64,000 nt of DNA from Ignavibacteriales bacterium (lineage in GTDB: Bacteria > Bacteroidota > Ignavibacteria > Ignavibacteriales > SURF-24): the NCBI GenBank assembly GCA_003599415.1, contig QZKB01000159.1, forward strand, positions 1 through 64,000, written 5' to 3'. Positions 23,807-31,685 of this stretch are shown piece by piece. The notes beneath the pieces were generated by a model, which was not told where the DNA came from, searched no databases, and saw only the letters and a program-made list of their open reading frames with translations. A program made the translations under genes and the position numbers. The number at the start of each line of letters is the position of its first letter. Position 1 is the first letter of the stretch.

Positions 23807-24076
23807 ATGCCTATTACAAAAGAAGAAAAGCTCGAGTTAATCAAAAAGTTCGGTAAAAGCGAAACAGACAGCGGTACGTCCGAAGTTCAGATAGCTATTC
23901 TTACAAAAAGAATTAACGATTTAACCGGGCACTTTGCTTCACACAAAAAAGATCACCACTCAAGAAGAGGATTGATGATGATGGTTGGTAAAAGAAGAAG
24001 ATTGTTAGACTATCTTGCTTCTAAAGATATTGAACGATACAGAAGAATAATTAAAGAACTTAACATAAGGAAGTAG
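23807..24076 (+). CDS. rpsO: 30S ribosomal protein S15
   Basis: An 89-residue S15, a primary-binding small-subunit protein that contacts 16S rRNA helices 20-22. Conserved blocks are [40 protein letters not shown] and [17 protein letters not shown]-like [20 protein letters not shown]. Strong ribosome binding site (AAAGGAG). Directly followed by pnp, the same order as in E. coli, where S15 and PNPase are co-regulated; local regulation was not examined. Confidence 0.98.
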   Translation: MPITKEEKLELIKKFGKSETDSGTSEVQIAILTKRINDLTGHFASHKKDHHSRRGLMMMVGKRRRLLDYLASKDIERYRRIIKELNIRK

Positions 24077-24083
24077 AAATTAA

Positions 24084-26234
24084 ATGATAAATAAAACTGA
24101 AGTTGAAATCGGTGGTAAGATTCTATCTCTTGAGACTGGCAGATTTGCTAAGCAGGCTGATGGTGCGGTTATGGTTCGTTACGGAGAAACGATGGTTCTT
24201 GTTACTGCCGTTGCATCTGACGAGGCAAAAGAGGATCAGGACTTTTTCCCGCTTTCAGTTGAATACAGAGAAAAATCTTCTGCCGCAGGTAAAATTCCGG
24301 GCGGATTTTTCAAACGCGAAGGTAAACCTTCTGAAAAAGAAATTCTAAGCGCAAGGTTAATTGACAGACCAATACGTCCTTTGTTTGCAGATAATTTCAA
24401 AAACGAAACGCAGGTTGTTTCATTCGTTTATTCATTTGACGGAGAAAACGAACCTGATGTAATTGGAGCTTGTGCTGCTTCTGCCGCCTTAACAATTTCA
24501 AGAATTCCTTTTCTTGAACCAATCGGCGAAGTAAGAGTTGGAAGAATTGATAAGCAGCTTATTATCAATCCAACATTATCGCAGGTTGAATACAGCGATT
24601 TTGAACTTGTTGTTGCCGGGACCGAAACTTCAATTATGATGGTTGAAGGCGAAGCTAACGAAATAAACGAAGCTGAATTTCTTGAAGCGCTTCAATTTGC
24701 TCATGATGAGATAAAGAAGATCGTTAAAATTCAGCATGAACTTAGAGCATTATGCGGTAAACCTAAAATGGAAGTTGCCGTTAAAACTATTGATCAGGCT
24801 CTTGTTGAAGAAATTAATGCGCTTGCATATGAAAAATATAAAGTAGTGGTTGCAACTGTTCTTGCAAAAGAAGAACGCTCGGCAAAGAATAAAGAAATTT
24901 TTACTTTGGTTTGGGATAGCTTAAAAGAAAAATATCCTGAGAGCGAAAAAGTTGTAAAAGAAATACTTCACGATATTGAAAAAGAACTTATGCGTAAACG
25001 TATTCTTGAAGAAGGAATTCGTTTGGATGGAAGAAATACAACACAGGTTCGCCCTATTACAATTGAACTTGAAGTGCTTCCAAGAACGCACGGTTCCGCA
25101 TTATTTACCAGGGGTGAAACACAAAGCTTAACCACGCTTACCTTGGGAACCAAAGATGACGAACAAATTATTGATGGTTTGCAGGAAGAGTACAAGAAAA
25201 GATTTTTGCTTCACTATAATTTTCCTCCATTCTCCGTTGGAGAAGTTGGCAAAATGACCGGTGTTGGCAGAAGAGAAGTTGGGCATGGCAATCTTGCCGA
25301 ACGCGCTATCAAAAAACTTATGCCGGATGAAACCAAGTTCCCATATGTGGTAAGATTAAATTCGGACATACTTGAATCAAACGGTTCATCATCAATGGCA
25401 ACTGTTTGTGCGGGTTCTTTAGCCTGCATGGATGGAGGCGTTCCTTTAACAAAACAATGTGCAGGAATTGCAATGGGTCTTGTTAAAGAAGGCGATCAGT
25501 ATAAAGTATTAACTGATATTCTCGGCAACGAGGATCATCTTGGTGATATGGATTTTAAAGTTGCGGGAACCTCAGATGGTATTACTGCAATCCAGATGGA
25601 TATTAAAATCCAGGGAATATCATTTGAAATAATGGAAAAAGCATTAGAACAGGCAAAGCAGGGAAGATATCACATTCTTGGAATTATGAACGAAGCAATT
25701 TCAAAACCAAGAGAAACAGTTTCCAAATTTGCTCCAAGCCTGCTTTCAATTAAAATTCATACAGATCAAATAGGAATGCTGATTGGCCCCGGCGGTAAAA
25801 CAGTTCAGGGTCTTCAGAAAACTTTTGGCGTTGATATTAATATTGAAGAAGACGGCACTGTTCATATTGCATCTGCAAACAGTGATAACGCAAAGAAGTG
25901 CAAAGAGTACATTAAACTTATGACCTCCGCACCTGAAATTGGTGAAGTGTATGAAGGCAAGGTAACCAAGATTCTTGATTTTGGAGCTGTTGTAGAATTC
26001 CTGCCTAACAAGGAAGGATTAATGCACATTTCACAAATTGACCTGAAGAAGGTTGAAAAGGTGACAGATTACTTTAAAGAAGGTGATCCGGTAAAAGTAA
26101 AATTACTTAAGATGGAAAACGGTAAGTACAGCTTAAGCAGAAAAGCTATTTTACTTGATAAAGAAAAAGCAGTTAAGAAAGAGAATGTTACACCGGCAGA
26201 AAGTGTAACGGAAAAAGAAACTGAAAATAACTAA
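24084..26234 (+). CDS. pnp: polyribonucleotide nucleotidyltransferase (PNPase)
   Basis: A 716-residue 3'-5' phosphorolytic exoribonuclease of the degradosome. Two RNase PH domains (first from GRFAKQADGAVMVRYGETMV; second from LDGRNTTQVRPITIELEVLP at about 315, with GSALFTRGETQSL), catalytic-region DILGNEDHLGDMDFKVAGT (about 480), then KH (IGMLIGPGGKTVQGLQ, about 565) and S1 (VYEGKVTKILDFGAVVEFLP, about 625-695). A short charged tail ends the protein. Last gene of the rimP operon; a GC-rich terminator follows. Confidence 0.98.
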   Translation: MINKTEVEIGGKILSLETGRFAKQADGAVMVRYGETMVLVTAVASDEAKEDQDFFPLSVEYREKSSAAGKIPGGFFKREGKPSEKEILSARLIDRPIRPLFADNFKNETQVVSFVYSFDGENEPDVIGACAASAALTISRIPFLEPIGEVRVGRIDKQLIINPTLSQVEYSDFELVVAGTETSIMMVEGEANEINEAEFLEALQFAHDEIKKIVKIQHELRALCGKPKMEVAVKTIDQALVEEINALAYEKYKVVVATVLAKEERSAKNKEIFTLVWDSLKEKYPESEKVVKEILHDIEKELMRKRILEEGIRLDGRNTTQVRPITIELEVLPRTHGSALFTRGETQSLTTLTLGTKDDEQIIDGLQEEYKKRFLLHYNFPPFSVGEVGKMTGVGRREVGHGNLAERAIKKLMPDETKFPYVVRLNSDILESNGSSSMATVCAGSLACMDGGVPLTKQCAGIAMGLVKEGDQYKVLTDILGNEDHLGDMDFKVAGTSDGITAIQMDIKIQGISFEIMEKALEQAKQGRYHILGIMNEAISKPRETVSKFAPSLLSIKIHTDQIGMLIGPGGKTVQGLQKTFGVDINIEEDGTVHIASANSDNAKKCKEYIKLMTSAPEIGEVYEGKVTKILDFGAVVEFLPNKEGLMHISQIDLKKVEKVTDYFKEGDPVKVKLLKMENGKYSLSRKAILLDKEKAVKKENVTPAESVTEKETENN

Positions 26235-26243
26235 TAAAATATT

Positions 26244-26263
26244 GGGCGGGTTTATTCCCGCCC
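26244..26263 (+). terminator. terminator after pnp
   Basis: GGGCGGG (26244-26250), loop TTTATT, CCCGCCC (26257-26263): a perfect 7-bp all-GC stem 9 nt after the pnp stop, followed by TGTTAATTTA. It closes the rimP-pnp operon. Confidence 0.8.
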
Positions 26264-26299
26264 TGTTAATTTATAAACATAATTTTGGCAAGTAACAGG

Positions 26300-27367
26300 A
26301 TGAAGATCGGCAATCTGAATTTGAGCGGCAGGGCAATGCTTGCTCCAATGGCAGAAGTAACAGATGCTCCTTTCAGACAAATATGTAAGGAGTACGGTGC
26401 CGGCCTGACCTTTACGCAAATGATAAGTGCCAAAGGAATAATTGAAAATTCATTCCAGTCTCTTCAGTCACTTGCATTTAACAGGAGCGAAAAACCAATT
26501 GCTGTTCAGCTGCTTGCAAACGATCCCGATTATTTAAAGAAAGCCATTTACGAGATTAAACAATTAAAACCGGATTTAATTGATTTGAACTGCGGTTGCT
26601 CGGTTCAGCAGGTTTGCAAATACGGCTTAGGGGCAAGTCTTTTGGATGACCCGGTTTTACTTGGTAAACTTGTTAAGACTATGGTTGATGCCGCAGGTGA
26701 TATTCCGGTTTCAATTAAAATAAGGTTGGGAAGAGATAAACAAAACATTACAGTTTTAAGAAATGCAAAAATTATAGAAGACAACGGCGCATCTGCCGTT
26801 ATTGTACACGGAAGAACAAGGTCACAAGCCTATATCGAGCCGTCTGATTGGTCCTGGATTAAAAAAGTGAAAGACGAAGTGAAAATTCCTGTTATTGGAA
26901 ATGGTAGCATATTTGAACCTGAGGATGCTATCAGAATGTTTGACCAGACAAATTGCGACTTCGTTTTTATAAGCAGGGGCGCACTTGGCAATCCGTTTAT
27001 TTTTAAAAGAATTAATTCCTTTTTTGATGAGGGAACAGAAGGAAAAGCCCCTGACATTGATGAGGTTGGCAGCGCTGCCATCAGGCATCTTAAAATGATT
27101 ATTAAAGATTCCGGTGAACCTAACGGTGTTATTAAGGCACGCAAACATCTTATCTGGTATTTCAGATTTTATAATGGTATCCGGAGCTTTACGGAAAAAA
27201 TATTTTCGATCGATAATTCTGCTCAGGTTGAATTATTTATCTTAGATCATATTCAAAAAATAAAATACGGTTTTTATCCTGAAGAGGATTTGCAAAAAGT
27301 AAGAAAGAGTTTTAATGAACGCATTCTCTTTTGGATTAATGATAAAAAACCGGTAACAACAGAGTAA
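26300..27367 (+). CDS. dus: tRNA-dihydrouridine synthase
   Basis: A protein of 355 residues from ATG 26300. A TTG at 26285 would add five residues, but MKIGNLNLSGRAMLAPMAEV is the normal family start; neither start has a clear ribosome binding site. A flavin-dependent TIM barrel that reduces uridines in tRNA D-loops. Motifs: LAPMAEVTDAPFRQICKEYG, IDLNCGCSVQQVCKYGLGAS (catalytic Cys in NCGC), SIKIRLG, VHGRTRSQAY, IPVIGNGSIFEPEDA, VFISRGALGNPFIF. Which Dus subfamily (DusA/B/C) cannot be fixed by eye; it looks DusB-like. Confidence 0.93.
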   Translation: MKIGNLNLSGRAMLAPMAEVTDAPFRQICKEYGAGLTFTQMISAKGIIENSFQSLQSLAFNRSEKPIAVQLLANDPDYLKKAIYEIKQLKPDLIDLNCGCSVQQVCKYGLGASLLDDPVLLGKLVKTMVDAAGDIPVSIKIRLGRDKQNITVLRNAKIIEDNGASAVIVHGRTRSQAYIEPSDWSWIKKVKDEVKIPVIGNGSIFEPEDAIRMFDQTNCDFVFISRGALGNPFIFKRINSFFDEGTEGKAPDIDEVGSAAIRHLKMIIKDSGEPNGVIKARKHLIWYFRFYNGIRSFTEKIFSIDNSAQVELFILDHIQKIKYGFYPEEDLQKVRKSFNERILFWINDKKPVTTE

Positions 27368-27395
27368 TTATTCGTTCATTAGCCGGACAGAGTTT

Positions 27396-28979
27396 ATGAT
27401 TAAAGAAATCATAATTAATTCATCCACTTCGCAAACAAGAGTTGCAATTACCGAAGACGGTAATCTTGTGGATTTTTTTGTAGATCATCCTGAAAAAAGA
27501 AGGATGGTTGGAGATATTTATCTTGGTAAAGTTGCAAGAGTTTTACCCGGCATCAAAGCCGCATTCATCAATATAGGAATGAAGCACGATGCCTTTCTTC
27601 ATTTTTCGGATATAGGCGACAGACTGGAAGGCCTGCAAACTTTATTTGATGACTCCGATCTTGATGAAGTTGATATTGAACCGGCTCCTTTTCAGCATGA
27701 AGCAAATAAAACAGAAGTAATAGCCGAAGAAAAAGTGAGAAGGGAAATCCAGATACCCAAGCTTCATAAAGGGCAGGAAATTCTTGTACAGATAACCAAA
27801 GAACCGGTTGGTAACAAAGGGGTAAGGGTTACCTCGTCTATTTCTTTGCCGGGAAGGTTTTGCGTCCTTCTACCGTTCGATAACAAGATCGGCATTTCTA
27901 AAAAGATTTTTGATTTTAAAGAAAGAAGAAGATTAAAATCGATTGCCCGTGGTATAATCCCGGAGAATTGCGGACTGATAATCCGCACTGCCGCAAAAGA
28001 TCAGGCTGAAGATATATTATCTGATGACCTGAAATATCTTGTTAAAACCTGGGAAGACATTCAGGCATCCGTTAAAAATGAAGAACCGCCTACACTTGTT
28101 TACCAGGACCTTAGCACAACCAACAGTGTAATAAGAGACCTTCTTACTCCTGATGTTTCAAAAGTTTTTATTGACCAACGAAAAATGTATAAGCAGGTTA
28201 AGTCTTATGTAAGAATGGTTCAGCCTCAACTTGAAGAAAAGATTGAAGTATTTAAAGACGGTACTCCGATTTTTGAGTCGTTTAAAATTGAAGAGCAGAT
28301 TAAGACACTGATGGGAAGAAAAGTGCCGTTGCCAAGTGGCGGTTACATTATTATTGATCATACTGAAGCGATGGTTGTTATTGATATTAACAGTGGAAGA
28401 TATGCGGCAAAGAAAGAACAGGAATTGAATTCGCTTAAGACAGATCTTGAAGCTGCGAGAGAAATTGCAAGACAGCTGAGGCTAAGAGATATTGGTGGTT
28501 TAATAGTTTGCGATTTTATTGACCTTGAAGATGAGAAGAACAAAAAGAAAATTTACGATGAGATGAAAAAAGAATTCCGTAAGGACAGAGCAAAAGTTTC
28601 TGTCCTGCCGATGACGGAATATGGTCTTGTCCAGATTACGCGCCAGAGAATAAGAGAAAATATTCTTCATACAATGAATGAAGTTTGTCCTTTCTGCAAT
28701 GGCTCGGGCCTGCTCACAAAGCGTTCAAACCTGATGCATGAAATTGATGAATGGCTTAAACGCTTTAAAAGAAATTCAAGCGAGAAAAAACTTATTCTTT
28801 CTGTCCATCCTTCGCTCGGCGAAAAACTAAGGGAAGGAAAGATAAAGATGCTAACTAAGCTTCAGTTCAAATACTTAACTAAAATAAAACTAAATGAAAC
28901 CGAAACTATAAATCCCGGCACATTTAAATTTATTTCGGCAAAGACACAAAAAGATATTACACGTGATTATATTGCCTGA
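27396..28979 (+). CDS. rng: ribonuclease G/E family endoribonuclease
   Basis: A 527-residue RNase G/E family protein that cleaves single-stranded AU-rich RNA, acting in rRNA maturation and mRNA decay. S1-like N-domain (GDIYLGKVARVLPGIKAAFI, about 40-125) with an acidic insertion at about 80-118. The DNase I-like catalytic core has VVIDINSGRY (about 330) and CDFIDLEDEKNK (about 372, catalytic Asp pair region). The zinc-link CPFCNGSG (about 430) is needed for tetramer formation. It lacks the long RNase E scaffold tail. 28 nt after dus, probably one transcript. Confidence 0.95.
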   Translation: MIKEIIINSSTSQTRVAITEDGNLVDFFVDHPEKRRMVGDIYLGKVARVLPGIKAAFINIGMKHDAFLHFSDIGDRLEGLQTLFDDSDLDEVDIEPAPFQHEANKTEVIAEEKVRREIQIPKLHKGQEILVQITKEPVGNKGVRVTSSISLPGRFCVLLPFDNKIGISKKIFDFKERRRLKSIARGIIPENCGLIIRTAAKDQAEDILSDDLKYLVKTWEDIQASVKNEEPPTLVYQDLSTTNSVIRDLLTPDVSKVFIDQRKMYKQVKSYVRMVQPQLEEKIEVFKDGTPIFESFKIEEQIKTLMGRKVPLPSGGYIIIDHTEAMVVIDINSGRYAAKKEQELNSLKTDLEAAREIARQLRLRDIGGLIVCDFIDLEDEKNKKKIYDEMKKEFRKDRAKVSVLPMTEYGLVQITRQRIRENILHTMNEVCPFCNGSGLLTKRSNLMHEIDEWLKRFKRNSSEKKLILSVHPSLGEKLREGKIKMLTKLQFKYLTKIKLNETETINPGTFKFISAKTQKDITRDYIA

Positions 28980-29048
28980 GATGCTGATGCAGATTCTTAA
29001 TCTCAAAGTTTTTAACTGGATTTTATTATAGCGAATAAATATATAACC

Positions 29049-29080
29049 ATAGTTAATCTTTCCATCAACTATAGTTTTTT
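29049..29080 (+). terminator. weak terminator after rng
   Basis: ATAGTT (29049-29054) pairs with AACTAT (29067-29072) over a 12-nt loop, followed by AG and six T. AT-only stem apart from one G-C pair, so moderate confidence. Confidence 0.45.
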
Positions 29081-29159
29081 GGAATTTATATCTTTCGTAA
29101 ATTTGTATGGAAATTGTAATTTGATTTCATCTTTAAACACATACTAGGACAAATCAAAA

Positions 29160-29810
29160 ATGAAATTTTTTATCGATACAGCAAAAATTTCTGAAATTAA
29201 GGAAGCCACCTCACTTGGCATTCTTGATGGTGTAACAACAAATCCTTCATTAGTGTCTAAAGAAGGAAAAGATTTTAAAGCCTTGCTTAAGGAAATTCTT
29301 GAGATTGTTGATGGTCCCGTAAGTGCAGAAGTAATTTCTGTAGACTATGAGGGAATTTTAAAAGAGGCACGCGAACTTGCAGCTATGCACAGGAATATTG
29401 TTGTTAAAGTTCCTTTGATTAAGGAAGGATTGAAAGCTGTTAAGACTTTAAGCTCGGAAGGAATTAAAACAAATGTAACATTATGCTTTTCTCCTTCCCA
29501 GGCATTGCTTGCAGCTAAAGCTGGCGCTACTTACATAAGTCCGTTTGTTGGCAGGTTGGATGATATAAGCCATGATGGTATGGATTTGATTCAGCAAATT
29601 GTACAGATTTATGATAATTATGGTTATCCTACAGAAGTTCTTGTTGCAAGTATTCGTCATCCGCTTCACCTTGTACAGGCTGCAATGATGGGGGCTGATG
29701 TTGCAACAATGCCGTTTAATGTAATAGATAAATTATTTAATCATCCTTTAACCGATATCGGTTTGCAGAATTTTCTGAATGACTGGAAAAAACTAGAACA
29801 AAAAAAATAG
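29160..29810 (+). CDS. tal: transaldolase (short, fructose-6-phosphate aldolase type)
   Basis: A 216-residue TIM-barrel transaldolase of the short subfamily (about 215-220 residues). [20 protein letters not shown] and [14 protein letters not shown] are diagnostic. The Schiff-base Lys lies in [17 protein letters not shown] (about residue 84). Further blocks are [30 protein letters not shown] and [20 protein letters not shown]. It transfers dihydroxyacetone units in the non-oxidative pentose phosphate pathway. A TAAATTTG at 29098 resembles a -7 promoter element. gcvT follows after 4 nt. Confidence 0.95.
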   Translation: MKFFIDTAKISEIKEATSLGILDGVTTNPSLVSKEGKDFKALLKEILEIVDGPVSAEVISVDYEGILKEARELAAMHRNIVVKVPLIKEGLKAVKTLSSEGIKTNVTLCFSPSQALLAAKAGATYISPFVGRLDDISHDGMDLIQQIVQIYDNYGYPTEVLVASIRHPLHLVQAAMMGADVATMPFNVIDKLFNHPLTDIGLQNFLNDWKKLEQKK

Positions 29811-29814
29811 AGTT

Positions 29815-30897
29815 ATGAAACAAACAACATTATTCAAAATTCACGAGAAACTTGGCGCTAAGATTGTTCCTTTTGCAGGATTCATGATGCCAATCCAATA
29901 TTCATCAATAATTGCAGAACACAAAGCCGTGCGTAATTCAGTAGGTGTGTTTGATGTATCCCATATGGGAGAAATTTTTGTAAAAGGTAAAAATGCTCTT
30001 GATTTCATTCAGCATGTAACTATTAATGATGCTTCAAAATTAAATATAGGAAGAGTTCAGTACTCCGCATTCTGTTATCCTGATGGCGGAATAGTTGATG
30101 ATTTGCTTGTATATAAGTTAGCCGATGATGAGTATATGCTTGTAGTTAATGCATCAAACAAGGATAAAGATTTTGAATGGATAAAAGAGAATAACAAATT
30201 TGGTGTTGAGCTTACAGATAAATCCGATGAATATACTTTGCTTGCAGTACAGGGTCCAAAATCCCTTGAGACACTACAGAAAATTTGTAACCGCCCGCTT
30301 GATCTGGAATATTATCATTTCTTCGAAGCAAAATGTGCCGGATTGAATATGCTTATTTCGCGTACGGGTTATACAGGCGAACTTGGATTCGAATTGTATT
30401 TTAAAGCTGATGAAGCAGCCGCAGAAAATATCTGGAATAAGATTTTTGAAGCTGGCGAGGAATTCGGAATTCAACCGGTTGGACTTGGCGCAAGAGATTC
30501 ATTAAGACTTGAGATGGGCTATTGTCTTTATGGTAATGATATTGACCAGACTACTAATCCACTTGAAGCCGGTCTTGGATGGATTACCAAGCTGAATAAA
30601 GAATCCTTTATTGGAAAAGATGCTTTGCTAAAAGTAAAAGCGGAAGGTCTTAAAAGAAAATTAGCACCGATGATCTCTGTTGAAAAAGTTTTTCCAAGAC
30701 ACGGCTATGATTTATCTGTTGACGGAAATAAAGTTGGTAATATTACAAGCGGAACAGTAAGCCCTGTTTTAGATAAAGCAATTGCTATGGGATATGTTGA
30801 TTCGGCATTTGTAAAAGATGATGCAGTTATTAATTTTGTTGTAAGAGGCAAAGAGGTTCCTGCTGTTATAACAAAATTGCCGTTTGTTAAAAAATAG
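29815..30897 (+). CDS. gcvT: glycine cleavage system T protein (aminomethyltransferase)
   Basis: A 360-residue GcvT, the tetrahydrofolate-dependent aminomethyltransferase that releases ammonia and forms methylene-THF from the aminomethyl-lipoyl H protein. Recognised by HEKLGAKIVPFAGFMMPIQY, GVFDVSHMGEIFVKG, LLAVQGPKSLETLQK, ISRTGYTGELGFELYF, VGLGARDSLRLEMGYCLYGN and the C-terminal barrel domain (PRHGYDLSVDGNKVGNITSG). The gcvH and gcvP genes are not in this window. Four nt after tal, so co-transcribed. Confidence 0.97.
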   Translation: MKQTTLFKIHEKLGAKIVPFAGFMMPIQYSSIIAEHKAVRNSVGVFDVSHMGEIFVKGKNALDFIQHVTINDASKLNIGRVQYSAFCYPDGGIVDDLLVYKLADDEYMLVVNASNKDKDFEWIKENNKFGVELTDKSDEYTLLAVQGPKSLETLQKICNRPLDLEYYHFFEAKCAGLNMLISRTGYTGELGFELYFKADEAAAENIWNKIFEAGEEFGIQPVGLGARDSLRLEMGYCLYGNDIDQTTNPLEAGLGWITKLNKESFIGKDALLKVKAEGLKRKLAPMISVEKVFPRHGYDLSVDGNKVGNITSGTVSPVLDKAIAMGYVDSAFVKDDAVINFVVRGKEVPAVITKLPFVKK

Positions 30898-30924
30898 TTT
30901 TTAAATGTTAAAGAAAAAATTTTA

Positions 30925-31668
30925 ATGAAGATAAATGTTTTATTCTCTCCTTCATTGGTTGATGAATTATATTTTACCGGGAAAACCACGGTAGTTATAG
31001 ATGTTCTCAGAGCTACTTCAACAATTATAGAAGCTCTTAACAATGGTGCTAAAGAAGTTATACCGGTTAATACTTTTGAATTTGCCCTGAAAGCTTCGGG
31101 AAGTATTTTCGGAGGACAAACAATTCTTGGCGGTGAAAAGAACACAAAGAAAATTGAAAGTTTCAACCTTGGCAATTCACCGCTTGAATACACAAAAGAA
31201 GTGGTTGCCGGTAAATCAATAATTTTGTTTACTACCAATGGTTCCAAAGCGATTGTGAAGGCAAAATTCTCAGAGCACCTTTTAATTTGCGCTTTCACAA
31301 ACTTATCTTATGTGGCAAAATTCCTTATTGAGAACGGAAAGGATTTTGAGATTTTGTGTTCGGGCAGGGCTGGTGGTTTTAGTATTGAAGATACAATATG
31401 TGCCGGAAGATTGATTTCCGAAATTGAAGAACAGGGTCATGAAATGATGTTAAGCGATTCCGGCAGAGCAGCAAAATATCTTTCAAAGTTTTTAGGTAAG
31501 AGTGTTCGTAAAATGCTTGCGGACAGCGAACATGGAAAACTTCTTGCAGAAAATGAATTCCAGGCTGATATTGAATTTTGCTCCAGTGTAAATACGATGA
31601 ATCTTCTGCCGATTTACAGCAACGGCTCAATAAAGATTCTTCCGAATAAAAATGAAAGTGAACTTTAA
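30925..31668 (+). CDS. comB: 2-phosphosulfolactate phosphatase (ComB family)
   Basis: A 247-residue protein with the full ComB signature: VDELYFTGKTTVVIDVLRAT, STIIEALNNGAKEVIPV, GGQTILGGEKNTKKIESFNL and GNSPLEYTK, TTNGSKAIVKAKFSEHLLI, and ILCSGRAGGFSIEDTICAGR. In archaea ComB removes phosphate from 2-phosphosulfolactate in coenzyme M synthesis. Many bacteria carry comB without comA/comC, and the physiological role there is unclear. No other CoM or sulfolactate genes are visible nearby. Between gcvT and ftsK on the same strand. Confidence 0.93.
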   Translation: MKINVLFSPSLVDELYFTGKTTVVIDVLRATSTIIEALNNGAKEVIPVNTFEFALKASGSIFGGQTILGGEKNTKKIESFNLGNSPLEYTKEVVAGKSIILFTTNGSKAIVKAKFSEHLLICAFTNLSYVAKFLIENGKDFEILCSGRAGGFSIEDTICAGRLISEIEEQGHEMMLSDSGRAAKYLSKFLGKSVRKMLADSEHGKLLAENEFQADIEFCSSVNTMNLLPIYSNGSIKILPNKNESEL

Positions 31669-31685
31669 GAATTTATTTAATAGAA

